DNA of 58,807 bases from the NCBI GenBank assembly GCA_026417175.1, contig JAOADT010000013.1:1-58807 (forward strand). The letters are read 5' to 3'. Numbering within the stretch: the first letter of the stretch is position 1; the number at the start of each line of letters is the position of its first letter. The notes beneath the pieces were generated by a model. That model had not been told where the DNA came from and did no database searches. It worked only from the letters and a program-made list of their open reading frames with translations. The translations under genes were made by a program, and so were the position numbers. Positions 1-6,660 of this stretch are shown in pieces. Source of the DNA: Deltaproteobacteria bacterium (GTDB taxonomy: Bacteria > Desulfobacterota > Syntrophorhabdia > Syntrophorhabdales > JANXAF01).

Positions 1-22
1 GATTTTAAACTAGGAGGGTAAA

Positions 23-400
23 ATGACAAACCGATATGAGATTTACAAATGTAATATTTGCGGAAACATCGTTGAAATTCTTCACTCTGGAAAAGGTCAA
101 TTGGTTTGTTGCAATCAACCAATGGAACTAATGAAAGAAAACACTGTCGAGGCTTCATACGAGAAACACATACCTGTCCTTGGCATCGATGGAGAAAATG
201 TAGAGGTGAGAGTTGGTTCTGTGCCACATCCAATGGAAGAGTCTCACTATATCGAATGGATAGAGATATTAAACGATGGAAGGTTGCTTAGACAGTTTCT
301 AAAACCGAAGGATGAACCTAAAGCTCAATTTAAAGAAAAAGGTGAGAATATAACCGCTCGAGAGTATTGTAACTTACACGGTCTATGGAAATCAAAATAA
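23..400 (+). CDS. dfx: Desulfoferrodoxin (superoxide reductase)
   Basis: A 125-aa two-domain superoxide reductase that reduces superoxide to hydrogen peroxide in the cytoplasm of anaerobes. The N-terminal desulforedoxin domain shows CNIC at residues 10-13 and the adjacent CC pair at 29-30, which bind the rubredoxin-like centre I iron. The C-terminal neelaredoxin domain shows EKHIP, HPM, HYIEW and the closing EYCNLHGLW, giving the four His and one Cys expected at centre II. The start has a strong Shine-Dalgarno (TAGGAGGG, about 6 nt upstream). Rubrerythrin follows after only 13 nt, so the two form one peroxide/superoxide detoxification unit. Any upstream promoter lies outside the window. Length matches the family. 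Confidence 0.96.
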   Translation: MTNRYEIYKCNICGNIVEILHSGKGQLVCCNQPMELMKENTVEASYEKHIPVLGIDGENVEVRVGSVPHPMEESHYIEWIEILNDGRLLRQFLKPKDEPKAQFKEKGENITAREYCNLHGLWKSK

Positions 401-413
401 TAAGGAGGGCTTT

Positions 414-989
414 ATGAAAAGTGTAAAAGGTACAAAAACCGAAAAGCATCTTTTAGCTCTCTTTGCAGGAGAGTCACAAGCAAGAAATCGTTACACGTTC
501 TTTGCATCGGAAGCAAAAAAGGAAGGTTATGAACAGATAGCCTGGATTTTTCAGGACACGGCAGATAACGAAAAAGAACACGCAAAAAGACTATTTAAAT
601 TCTTAGAAGGAGGGGAAGTGGAGATAGTAGCCAGCTATCCTGCCGGTAAGATTTCCACTACACTTGAAAACCTGAAAGCGGCAGCAGAAGGCGAGAACCT
701 GGAATGGACAAAGCTTTACCCTGAGGCGGCAAAAGTTGCAGACGAAGAAGGGTTTCCTGAGATAGCCGAGGTCTTCCGAGAAATAGCTAAGGCGGAGATG
801 GAACATGAAAAAAGGTATAAGGCCTTAATAAAGAATATTGAAGAAAATAGAGTGTTTATAAAAGAAAAACCAGTAAAATGGAGATGTAGAAACTGCGGTT
901 ATGTATATGAAGGAGTTGAGGCACCAGAGAAGTGTCCTGCTTGTGACCATCCCAGAGCGTATTATGAGCTTTTCTGCGAAAACTATTAA
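414..989 (+). CDS. rbr: Rubrerythrin (peroxide reductase)
   Basis: A 191-aa non-haem diiron peroxidase that reduces H2O2 using electrons from rubredoxin. The N-terminal four-helix ferritin-like domain carries the repeated Glu/ExxH ligands (AGESQARNRY near residue 20, DNEKEHAKR near 50, AEMEHEKR near 127). The C-terminal rubredoxin-like domain carries CRNCGYVYEG and CPACDHP, which bind the Fe(SCys)4 site. A perfect AAGGAGGG Shine-Dalgarno precedes the ATG. It sits directly downstream of desulfoferrodoxin, so superoxide reductase feeds its product to the peroxidase. A separate rubredoxin gene that could supply electrons lies at 12035-12169. A hairpin follows the stop codon. Confidence 0.96.
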   Translation: MKSVKGTKTEKHLLALFAGESQARNRYTFFASEAKKEGYEQIAWIFQDTADNEKEHAKRLFKFLEGGEVEIVASYPAGKISTTLENLKAAAEGENLEWTKLYPEAAKVADEEGFPEIAEVFREIAKAEMEHEKRYKALIKNIEENRVFIKEKPVKWRCRNCGYVYEGVEAPEKCPACDHPRAYYELFCENY

Positions 990-993
990 TCTT

Positions 994-1015
994 TCGGCCG
1001 GTTAATCCCGGCCGA
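994..1015 (+). terminator. Hairpin after rubrerythrin, probable weak terminator
   Basis: A perfect 8-bp stem (TCGGCCGG / CCGGCCGA) encloses the 6-nt loop TTAATC just after the rbr stop. It is GC-rich in an AT-rich region, as in intrinsic terminators, but no T-run follows. Termination may therefore be partial or Rho-assisted. The TTGACT of the next promoter begins one base after the stem. Confidence 0.55.
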
Positions 1016-1050
1016 TTGACTCTGGTGGCCTCCGATGATACACTACTTTA
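1016..1050 (+). promoter_or_regulatory. Promoter of lptF, predicted leaderless transcript
   Basis: TTGACT (1016-1021), a 17-bp spacer and TACACT (1039-1044) form a sigma70-like promoter. Only 6 nt separate the -10 box from the lptF ATG at 1051, so transcription should start at or within a base or two of the start codon. No Shine-Dalgarno is present, and an in-frame TGA at 1036-1038 excludes an earlier start. Inferred from sequence; no transcript data. Confidence 0.5.
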
Positions 1051-2232
1051 ATGGTAAAAGTTTACAGGATTTTCAAGATTTTTCACGTTTATGTACTAAG
1101 AGAGCTGTCGTATATTTTTTCACTCGCTCTTTTTTTACTCACATTTACACTTGTACTGGGTAGAATCAGAAAGTTAACTGATCTCATAATAAACAAAGGA
1201 GTGGAAATTCAAGATATCTTTCTTCTCCTTCTTTATTCTTCGCCTCCTTCCCTTACATTTACTCTTCCCATGGCATTCCTTTTATCTGCTATAGTGGTAC
1301 TAGGACGTCTTTCATCTGAGAATGAGATACTTACCCTTAAGACATCGGGAATAAATTTAAAAAACATTTTTGTACCTGTGTTTTTCTTTGGATTAGCCAT
1401 CACAGTTCTTGGGCTCATAAATACATTCTTTTTTTTGCCCAAAAGCGGAGATCTTTTTAGAGACACGCTTATGAATATAGTGAGAAAAGGAATAACCATA
1501 GAGGACAGAGAAGGAGTTTTTAATGACTCCATACCTGGGATCGTGATTTATATAGAGAAAGTCCAGATTGAACAGGGCTATCTTTCTGGCATACTCGTTT
1601 CAGATGAGAGAGAGCAAAATGTAAAACAGGTTGTCACGGCGAAAAAAGGTCTTATAAATTTTGACGCTTCAAATATGAATCTCACATTCATATTAAATGA
1701 CGGTGTACTGCACAGGTGGGAAAAAGATAGAGATACTTATAGAAACTTGTCTTTCAAAGACTATAATTTCACAATCAGTCTTGCCACTTTATTGCCAAAG
1801 GCGAAACCTGTAAGAAAGAGACCTTACGAAATGGGCATAAATGAGCTAAAGCAATTAATAGACAAAGAGCAAAATGAATCTAAAAGATATGAGCTTTTAC
1901 TAGAAATGTACAAAAAGCTATCTCTGCCTCTTTCGTCTTTATTTTTCGTTCTCCTTACCGTACCACTAGGTATAAGAAGAAGATCCGAAGGTAAATTTAC
2001 TGGCATAACCTATAGTCTTTTTATTTTCATTCTTTATTACTTGCTTATGGCACTTACTGATTATATGGGAGCGACCTTAAAGTTTTCACCTCTTTTTACG
2101 GCTTTTCTTCCGAATATAGTTGTAGGTTCTATAGGCGTCTACTTAACTAAAGGCTTAAATCATGAAGAATATGAATCCTTTTACAAAAGGATAAAACTAC
2201 TATATGCTCTTTGCCATGAAAAAATTAGATAG
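1051..2232 (+). CDS. lptF: LPS export ABC transporter permease LptF
   Basis: A 393-aa inner-membrane permease of the YjgP/YjgQ family. With LptG and the LptB ATPase it extracts lipopolysaccharide from the inner membrane and passes it to the LptC-LptA bridge. Three hydrophobic segments lie in the first 130 residues (about 18-37, 55-85 and 105-128), then a periplasmic beta-jellyroll region, then three more segments near the C-terminus, which is the family layout. An in-frame stop 13 nt upstream fixes ATG 1051 as the start. The 3' end overlaps lptG, so the two are translationally coupled. LptD is encoded at 38.1 kb; lptA, lptB and lptC are not in the window. Confidence 0.9.
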   Translation: MVKVYRIFKIFHVYVLRELSYIFSLALFLLTFTLVLGRIRKLTDLIINKGVEIQDIFLLLLYSSPPSLTFTLPMAFLLSAIVVLGRLSSENEILTLKTSGINLKNIFVPVFFFGLAITVLGLINTFFFLPKSGDLFRDTLMNIVRKGITIEDREGVFNDSIPGIVIYIEKVQIEQGYLSGILVSDEREQNVKQVVTAKKGLINFDASNMNLTFILNDGVLHRWEKDRDTYRNLSFKDYNFTISLATLLPKAKPVRKRPYEMGINELKQLIDKEQNESKRYELLLEMYKKLSLPLSSLFFVLLTVPLGIRRRSEGKFTGITYSLFIFILYYLLMALTDYMGATLKFSPLFTAFLPNIVVGSIGVYLTKGLNHEEYESFYKRIKLLYALCHEKIR

Positions 2233-3295
2233 ATACTTAATCGGAACCACACTGAAAATCCTTTTGATATGTGAAACAACGGGAGTTGCCATTTTTGCCG
2301 TTATCGAATTTTTTGAACACATAGATCTCTTTGCATCTTCCTTGGATAACTTTTTCCTCTCTATAGCCTATCTCACATTTCGTATTCCATACTCTGCCAA
2401 CCTAATTCTTCCATTGTCATTTCTCATTTCCATGCTTGTCACCTTCATATTAATGATAAGAAACAACGAGATTTTAGCTATTAGAAGTTCTGGGATTAGC
2501 ACTTTTTTCTTTATAAGACCCCTCCTTTACTTGTCTTTTATATTATCACTAGCGACTTTCTTTGTCTCAGAATGGATTTCTCCAGAGGCGTATAAAATTT
2601 CGGAATACCTTTTCAGAGTCCGAATTAAGAAGGAGGAGCCTTACATTTCAGTTAAAAATGACAGGATATGGATAAAGAGGGGTAATATAATCAGCAAAAT
2701 CGATTTATTTGACACAAAAACCGATACTATGAAAGGTGTAACAGTTATAGAACTTTCCCCCGAATATAAGATAAAGAGAAGAATAGATGCTCAAGAGGGA
2801 TTTTATACCGAGAATCGTTGGGTTCTAAAGGATGCTGTGGAAAGGATTTTTGATGAAGACGGGATTTCTAAAAAAATATCATACAGTTCTCTGCCAGGCC
2901 TAATACTAGAACCACCTCAATCCTTTAAAAACATTCAGAAAAACCCAGATGAAATGAGCTTTAATGAGCTTTCTAATTACATAGAAAGGCTTAAAAATAA
3001 TGGTTATGATGTAAGGCGTTATATGGTGGATCTTTACAACAAAATAGCTTTTCCTTTTATAAATTTTATTATGGTAACTTTAGCTTGTTCCATAGGTCTT
3101 AGATATTCGAAGATAAGACATATTTCCAGAGGTATTTTTTTGGGGATTGTGGTTGGTGCCTCTTACTGGTTTATTCATTCCCTTTGTCTTTCTCTCGGCT
3201 ATTCGGAAATATTTCCGCCTTTTTTCTCTGCTTGGCTCACAAACATCCTCTTTTTCTCTTCTGGTACAATTGGAATATTAACGCTAAGGACTTAA
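2204..3295 (+). CDS. lptG: LPS export ABC transporter permease LptG
   Basis: A 363-aa YjgP/YjgQ-family permease, partner of LptF in the inner-membrane LptB2FG complex. It has the same layout: N-terminal transmembrane segments, a soluble periplasmic middle domain (about residues 130-265, many charged and beta-prone stretches) and C-terminal transmembrane segments. Two in-frame ATGs, at 2204 and 2216, are possible. The first has an AAAAGG about 13 nt upstream and overlaps lptF by 29 nt; the second (MKKLDRYLIG) looks more like family N-termini. Translation is probably coupled to lptF either way. Assignment as LptG rather than a second LptF rests on gene order. Confidence 0.88.
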   Translation: MLFAMKKLDRYLIGTTLKILLICETTGVAIFAVIEFFEHIDLFASSLDNFFLSIAYLTFRIPYSANLILPLSFLISMLVTFILMIRNNEILAIRSSGISTFFFIRPLLYLSFILSLATFFVSEWISPEAYKISEYLFRVRIKKEEPYISVKNDRIWIKRGNIISKIDLFDTKTDTMKGVTVIELSPEYKIKRRIDAQEGFYTENRWVLKDAVERIFDEDGISKKISYSSLPGLILEPPQSFKNIQKNPDEMSFNELSNYIERLKNNGYDVRRYMVDLYNKIAFPFINFIMVTLACSIGLRYSKIRHISRGIFLGIVVGASYWFIHSLCLSLGYSEIFPPFFSAWLTNILFFSSGTIGILTLRT

Positions 3296-3302
3296 CGTTA
3301 TT

Positions 3303-3851
3303 ATGGATGAAGTACAGATTCTTTTTGAAATACATGATAAAAAGAAAGCTTATTTGGATATAGAGACAGATTTTTCGGGTCACATATGCGTCATAGGAAT
3401 TGCTAGAGAAAATGAACAGTTCGTCCAATTTTACGGAGAAGATGTTATTACTCAAAATATAGAAAGAATTTTGGTTACACAGGATGTGATTGTGACTTTT
3501 AATGGAGAAAGGTTCGACCTGCCTGTGATAAAAAAACAACTCAATCTGGATCTCAAAGAATCACATTTAACAGTAGATCTTTACATCCTGAAGAAAAAAA
3601 TTGGCATTAAAGGCGGCTTAAAGGAGATCGAAAAGTTATTTGGTATAAAAAGAAATACGACTGATCTCACTGGTTATGATGCTTGTCGTTTGTGGGAACG
3701 CTACATAAGGTACGGAGACAGGGGTGCGCTCGACCTTCTTCTCGAATACAATAAAGAGGACGTAATAAACCTTATACAAGTTGAAAATTTACTAAGATCA
3801 CTTCTTAGAGGCAAATATGACAGAGGCATTCGAAATCCGGTCAAACTTTAA
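3303..3851 (+). CDS. Ribonuclease H-like DEDDy exonuclease domain protein (YprB-like)
   Basis: A 182-aa protein with the RNase H-like 3'-5' exonuclease fold. YLDIET supplies Asp19 and Glu21 (Exo I motif). NGERFDLP supplies Asp72 (Exo II), with Asp92 following. EYNKEDV supplies the Tyr149-x3-Asp153 arrangement of Exo III, making it a DEDDy type. The family (RNase_H_2, as in Bacillus YprB) is widespread and poorly characterised; metal-dependent nuclease activity is expected but the substrate is unknown. It lies 7 nt after lptG and overlaps the next gene by 35 nt, so it is probably in the lptFG operon. I see no clear Shine-Dalgarno at this ATG. Confidence 0.82.
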   Translation: MDEVQILFEIHDKKKAYLDIETDFSGHICVIGIARENEQFVQFYGEDVITQNIERILVTQDVIVTFNGERFDLPVIKKQLNLDLKESHLTVDLYILKKKIGIKGGLKEIEKLFGIKRNTTDLTGYDACRLWERYIRYGDRGALDLLLEYNKEDVINLIQVENLLRSLLRGKYDRGIRNPVKL

Positions 3852-4524
3852 CAAAATCAGTGGGGTTATCACACGTCCATGTTCAGGAGAAAGCCCGACT
3901 CCCTTGGTTATTTTATCCCACGGACTTTTGAGTTCTAAGGACAGCACAAAATACATCGAACTGGCACAAATACTGGCAAAGGAGGGTATCACAAGTATAA
4001 GGTTTGACTACCATGGTTGTGGTAATTCAGGAGGAAAAATAGAGGAAACCTCCCTTACAAAGCGACTCGAAAATCTCGAAACAGTTTTTGAATTTGGACT
4101 TTCCATGGACTCGATCGACAAAACAAAAGTTGGTATCTTGGGAAGCAGTTTCGGAGGAGTAACAGCTATTTTAAAGGCTGCTAAGGATAAGAGGGTAAAG
4201 GCTTTGGTTATTTTAGCCACACCTTATGCTTTACGAAGATCATCTAATGAGATATCTGGTGTCCGATTCCCTGATTCCTTTTTTGAAGACTTTTTAAAGT
4301 ATGACATACTTACTTTTGCGGAATCGGTATCCTTTTGTCTTGTTTTGCATGGAAAAAAAGACGATATCGTTCCTTATCATCAAGCTCAAGCCATATACGA
4401 GAGATTAAAAGAGCCAAAACACATAGAGATCATTAACGAAGCTGACCATACGTTCTCTCATCCCGAGCATAGAAAAATTGTAATGGGATCAGCAATCTCT
4501 TGGTTCAAAAAGTACTTATTCTGA
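3817..4524 (+). CDS. Alpha/beta hydrolase family protein
   Basis: A 235-aa serine hydrolase of the alpha/beta fold. The oxyanion-hole region reads ILSHGLLSSK (residues 32-41). The nucleophile elbow is GSSFGG with Ser111. The acidic residue is in GKKDDIV (Asp182/183) and the catalytic His is His211 in NEADHTF, all in the correct order. No signal peptide is visible, so it should be cytoplasmic. Substrate unknown; similar proteins are annotated as acyl-ester hydrolases or peptidases. It overlaps the preceding nuclease-like gene by 35 nt and converges with the minus-strand TM-helix gene, overlapping its 3' end by 9 nt. Confidence 0.85.
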   Translation: MTEAFEIRSNFNKISGVITRPCSGESPTPLVILSHGLLSSKDSTKYIELAQILAKEGITSIRFDYHGCGNSGGKIEETSLTKRLENLETVFEFGLSMDSIDKTKVGILGSSFGGVTAILKAAKDKRVKALVILATPYALRRSSNEISGVRFPDSFFEDFLKYDILTFAESVSFCLVLHGKKDDIVPYHQAQAIYERLKEPKHIEIINEADHTFSHPEHRKIVMGSAISWFKKYLF

Positions 4525-5202
4525 AACACTCTTTTTTTCTTGATTTTTGTTCTTTAGCTGTTCCTTTATAAATTCCCCGACCACATTACTCAGACCTATC
4601 CCTAGCGCAAGAGATAACGCCATAATTACTCCCCCAAAAACGATAAGAAAACTTACTGTTATAATTGTATTCCCAATCCCAATATACTCAAAGACGATCC
4701 CAAATGTTATGATTATGAGAAATATACGAACTGCTTTTGCTATTATGTCGCCATATTTAATGTTTGCATTTTCGCAGGTCATAAATATTAACCTGCCCAT
4801 AAAATTACTGAAAATGATACCTACGATAATAATAACGACGCTGGCTATTATTACAGGAAGAGCGCTCGATATACGTGAAGCATATTCTGAGAATTGAGTG
4901 ATCCCTATAAAATTTAGTCCAAATGAGAAAAAGGAGATAATAAATATCCAATAAACTATTTTACTCATAATGGTGGAAGGATTGGACTTTATCCCCCCTT
5001 TTTTTAAAAAATTCAAAACTCCAGAATCCTCGGCCCATTTATCAAATCTCAAAAGAAGGAGTAACTTCTCAACTACCTTCTTTATCAACCAACTCACAAT
5101 AACCCCGCCTATCATTACGATAACCATCACAAGGATATTAAGGAAAATTTCCGTAAAATTTTCGTAAAGGTCCAGGAAAAGATCTCGCAAAAAATCTCTC
5201 AT
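4516..5202 (-). CDS. Mechanosensitive-channel-like protein with conserved TM-helix repeats
   Basis: A 228-aa membrane protein with about five hydrophobic helices (residues around 17-40, 80-105, 112-135, 155-175, 180-205). The Gly- and Ala-rich helix near the C-terminus (GLSNVVGEF after ALSLALGIG) resembles the TM-helix repeat family related to MscS and CmpX proteins. The cytoplasmic MscS beta domain is absent, so gating function is uncertain. It ends in a lysine-rich tail. It lies 45 nt downstream of hcrC but has a convincing promoter of its own just before the ATG, so it need not belong to the hcr operon. No Shine-Dalgarno is present. Confidence 0.72.
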   Translation of the reverse strand: MRDFLRDLFLDLYENFTEIFLNILVMVIVMIGGVIVSWLIKKVVEKLLLLLRFDKWAEDSGVLNFLKKGGIKSNPSTIMSKIVYWIFIISFFSFGLNFIGITQFSEYASRISSALPVIIASVVIIIVGIIFSNFMGRLIFMTCENANIKYGDIIAKAVRIFLIIITFGIVFEYIGIGNTIITVSFLIVFGGVIMALSLALGIGLSNVVGEFIKEQLKNKNQEKKSVSE

Positions 5203-5237
5203 GGAAAAATATTATTAGATACTCATTTATATGTCAA
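5203..5237 (-). promoter_or_regulatory. Promoter of TM-helix gene, predicted leaderless
   Basis: On the minus strand TTGACA (5232-5237), a 17-bp spacer and TAATAT (5209-5214) precede the ATG at 5202 with a gap of only 6 nt (TTTTCC). This is a full-consensus -35 with ideal spacing. There is no room for a ribosome binding site, so the mRNA should begin at the start codon. Confidence 0.6.
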
Positions 5238-5246
5238 TTTCTTCCA

Positions 5247-5714
5247 TTATTCCTTTGAACAAACATCTTCAACTGCCTCTATAATCTTCTTATACCCGGT
5301 ACATCTACATAGATTGGAAGAAATAGCTTCTATAATCTCACTTCTATTAGGCCTAGAGTTCCTGTCAAGCAGGGATTTTGCCGTCATTATCATCCCTGGA
5401 GTACAGAATCCACACTGAACAGCGCCTTTCTCCATAAAGGCCTTCTGTAGTGGATGTAAATTTCCATTCTTTTTTAAACCTTCTATAGTCTCAATAATGG
5501 CATCTTCGACTTCCAATGTGAGAATGAGGCATGATCTAACCGGCTTTCTGTTTACAATAACTGTGCACGCACCACAGGAACCGAGACCACATGCCTCCTT
5601 GGCTCCTGTAAGCAAAAGTCTTTCCCTTAAAGTTTCAAGAAGGGTTTCGTAGGGCCTCACATGAAGAGTTACTTTTTCGTTGTTTACCGTAAAAGAAATC
5701 TTTCTATTGCGCAT
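5247..5714 (-). CDS. hcrC: 4-hydroxybenzoyl-CoA reductase-like gamma subunit, 2x[2Fe-2S]
   Basis: A 155-aa small subunit of a xanthine-oxidase-family molybdenum enzyme. The N-terminal plant-type ferredoxin domain has Cys42, Cys47, Cys50 and Cys62 (CGLGSCGAC then SC). The helical domain has Cys101, Cys104, Cys136 and Cys138 (CGFCTPGM and CRCTGY) for the second [2Fe-2S] cluster. It passes electrons between the FAD subunit and the molybdenum site. It is the last gene of hcrA-hcrB-hcrC, 1 nt after hcrB, so strictly coupled. Assignment to 4-hydroxybenzoyl-CoA reductase rests on the partner hcrB; alone this subunit cannot be told from CoxS or xanthine dehydrogenase small subunits. Confidence 0.88.
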   Translation of the reverse strand: MRNRKISFTVNNEKVTLHVRPYETLLETLRERLLLTGAKEACGLGSCGACTVIVNRKPVRSCLILTLEVEDAIIETIEGLKKNGNLHPLQKAFMEKGAVQCGFCTPGMIMTAKSLLDRNSRPNRSEIIEAISSNLCRCTGYKKIIEAVEDVCSKE

Positions 5715-5715
5715 C

Positions 5716-6660
5716 TTAAGCCCCCTTTTTTGTCTTCTCTATCAGTTTTATAGCTATGACTTTTCCCATCTTTTTTCTGTACACTGGAGAGACTACTGTA
5801 TTATTCACCGGCTTAAGATCATTAAAAACGGTTTCTGAAAGAATTTTCACTCGTTCTTCTTCTATAGTCTCTACTGAATAAACACAAGGTTTGGAACCAA
5901 TAGCTCCAACTACCAATTTTCCACCTTTAGAATCCATCGTAAAAGCACCATTTATTAAGGGATAATCTATGGATCCTCTGATTCTAATCTTTTCAAATGC
6001 TCCCTGCCTTTTTCCGCCTGGGATTATTATCTCTTTCACTATCTCCCCTTGCCTCAAATTAAAAGGTTTCTCCGGTTTACCTGTAAGAATCTCTTCGAAA
6101 TCGCATTTTCTCTGCCCGTCCTTTCCAACAATTACTAGTTTTGAACCTAAAGATAAAAGTGCTGTTGCTAGGTCACTCGAGTAATTAGCATAACAGACAT
6201 TTTTTCCTCCCGTTGCGTGACATACATTTCCTCCCATCTTATAGCAAAAACCCTTTGCCCTTCTCCAAGTCAAAGACTTGTTATAAAAAAGACACCTTGT
6301 ATCCTGAAGTATATTCCCTCCGATAGTCCCTCTCATCTGTAATACCTCACAGGAAGTCTGCGCACATGCTTCATAGAGAGTCGGAAGGTTTTCTCTTATA
6401 ATCTCACTGTTTTTAAGCTCGAATATTGTGGTATTCGCTCCAATGACATACATTTCATCCGTTTTTTTGATGCCTACCATCTCTTCAATACCTTTAAGAT
6501 CTATAACTAAGGAAGGTGTTCTAAGTCTTAATTTTATCCTGGGAATAAGATCGGTTCCTCCCGCAAAATACGCCGCTTCTCCATTACTTTTCTCAAAATA
6601 CTCTATCGCCTCTTCCAAGCTTTTCGCCTTTTTGTAATCTAACTTAGGGAGTATCATCAA
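5716..6660 (-). CDS. hcrB: 4-hydroxybenzoyl-CoA reductase-like beta subunit (FAD + extra [4Fe-4S])
   Basis: A 314-aa FAD subunit of the CoxM/xanthine dehydrogenase type. FAD-binding motifs are AGGTDL (33-38) and the TIGGNI segment (112-117). Just after it comes an insertion with Cys123, Cys139, Cys147 and Cys156. In the established literature a loop with four Cys at this place binds an additional [4Fe-4S] cluster only in 4-hydroxybenzoyl-CoA reductase, where it routes low-potential electrons for reductive dehydroxylation; the 16-8-9 spacing matches the one I recall for the Thauera enzyme. Other members of the superfamily lack it. The gene overlaps hcrA by 4 nt. This loop is the main reason for the specific call. 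Confidence 0.8.
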   Translation of the reverse strand: MMILPKLDYKKAKSLEEAIEYFEKSNGEAAYFAGGTDLIPRIKLRLRTPSLVIDLKGIEEMVGIKKTDEMYVIGANTTIFELKNSEIIRENLPTLYEACAQTSCEVLQMRGTIGGNILQDTRCLFYNKSLTWRRAKGFCYKMGGNVCHATGGKNVCYANYSSDLATALLSLGSKLVIVGKDGQRKCDFEEILTGKPEKPFNLRQGEIVKEIIIPGGKRQGAFEKIRIRGSIDYPLINGAFTMDSKGGKLVVGAIGSKPCVYSVETIEEERVKILSETVFNDLKPVNNTVVSPVYRKKMGKVIAIKLIEKTKKGA

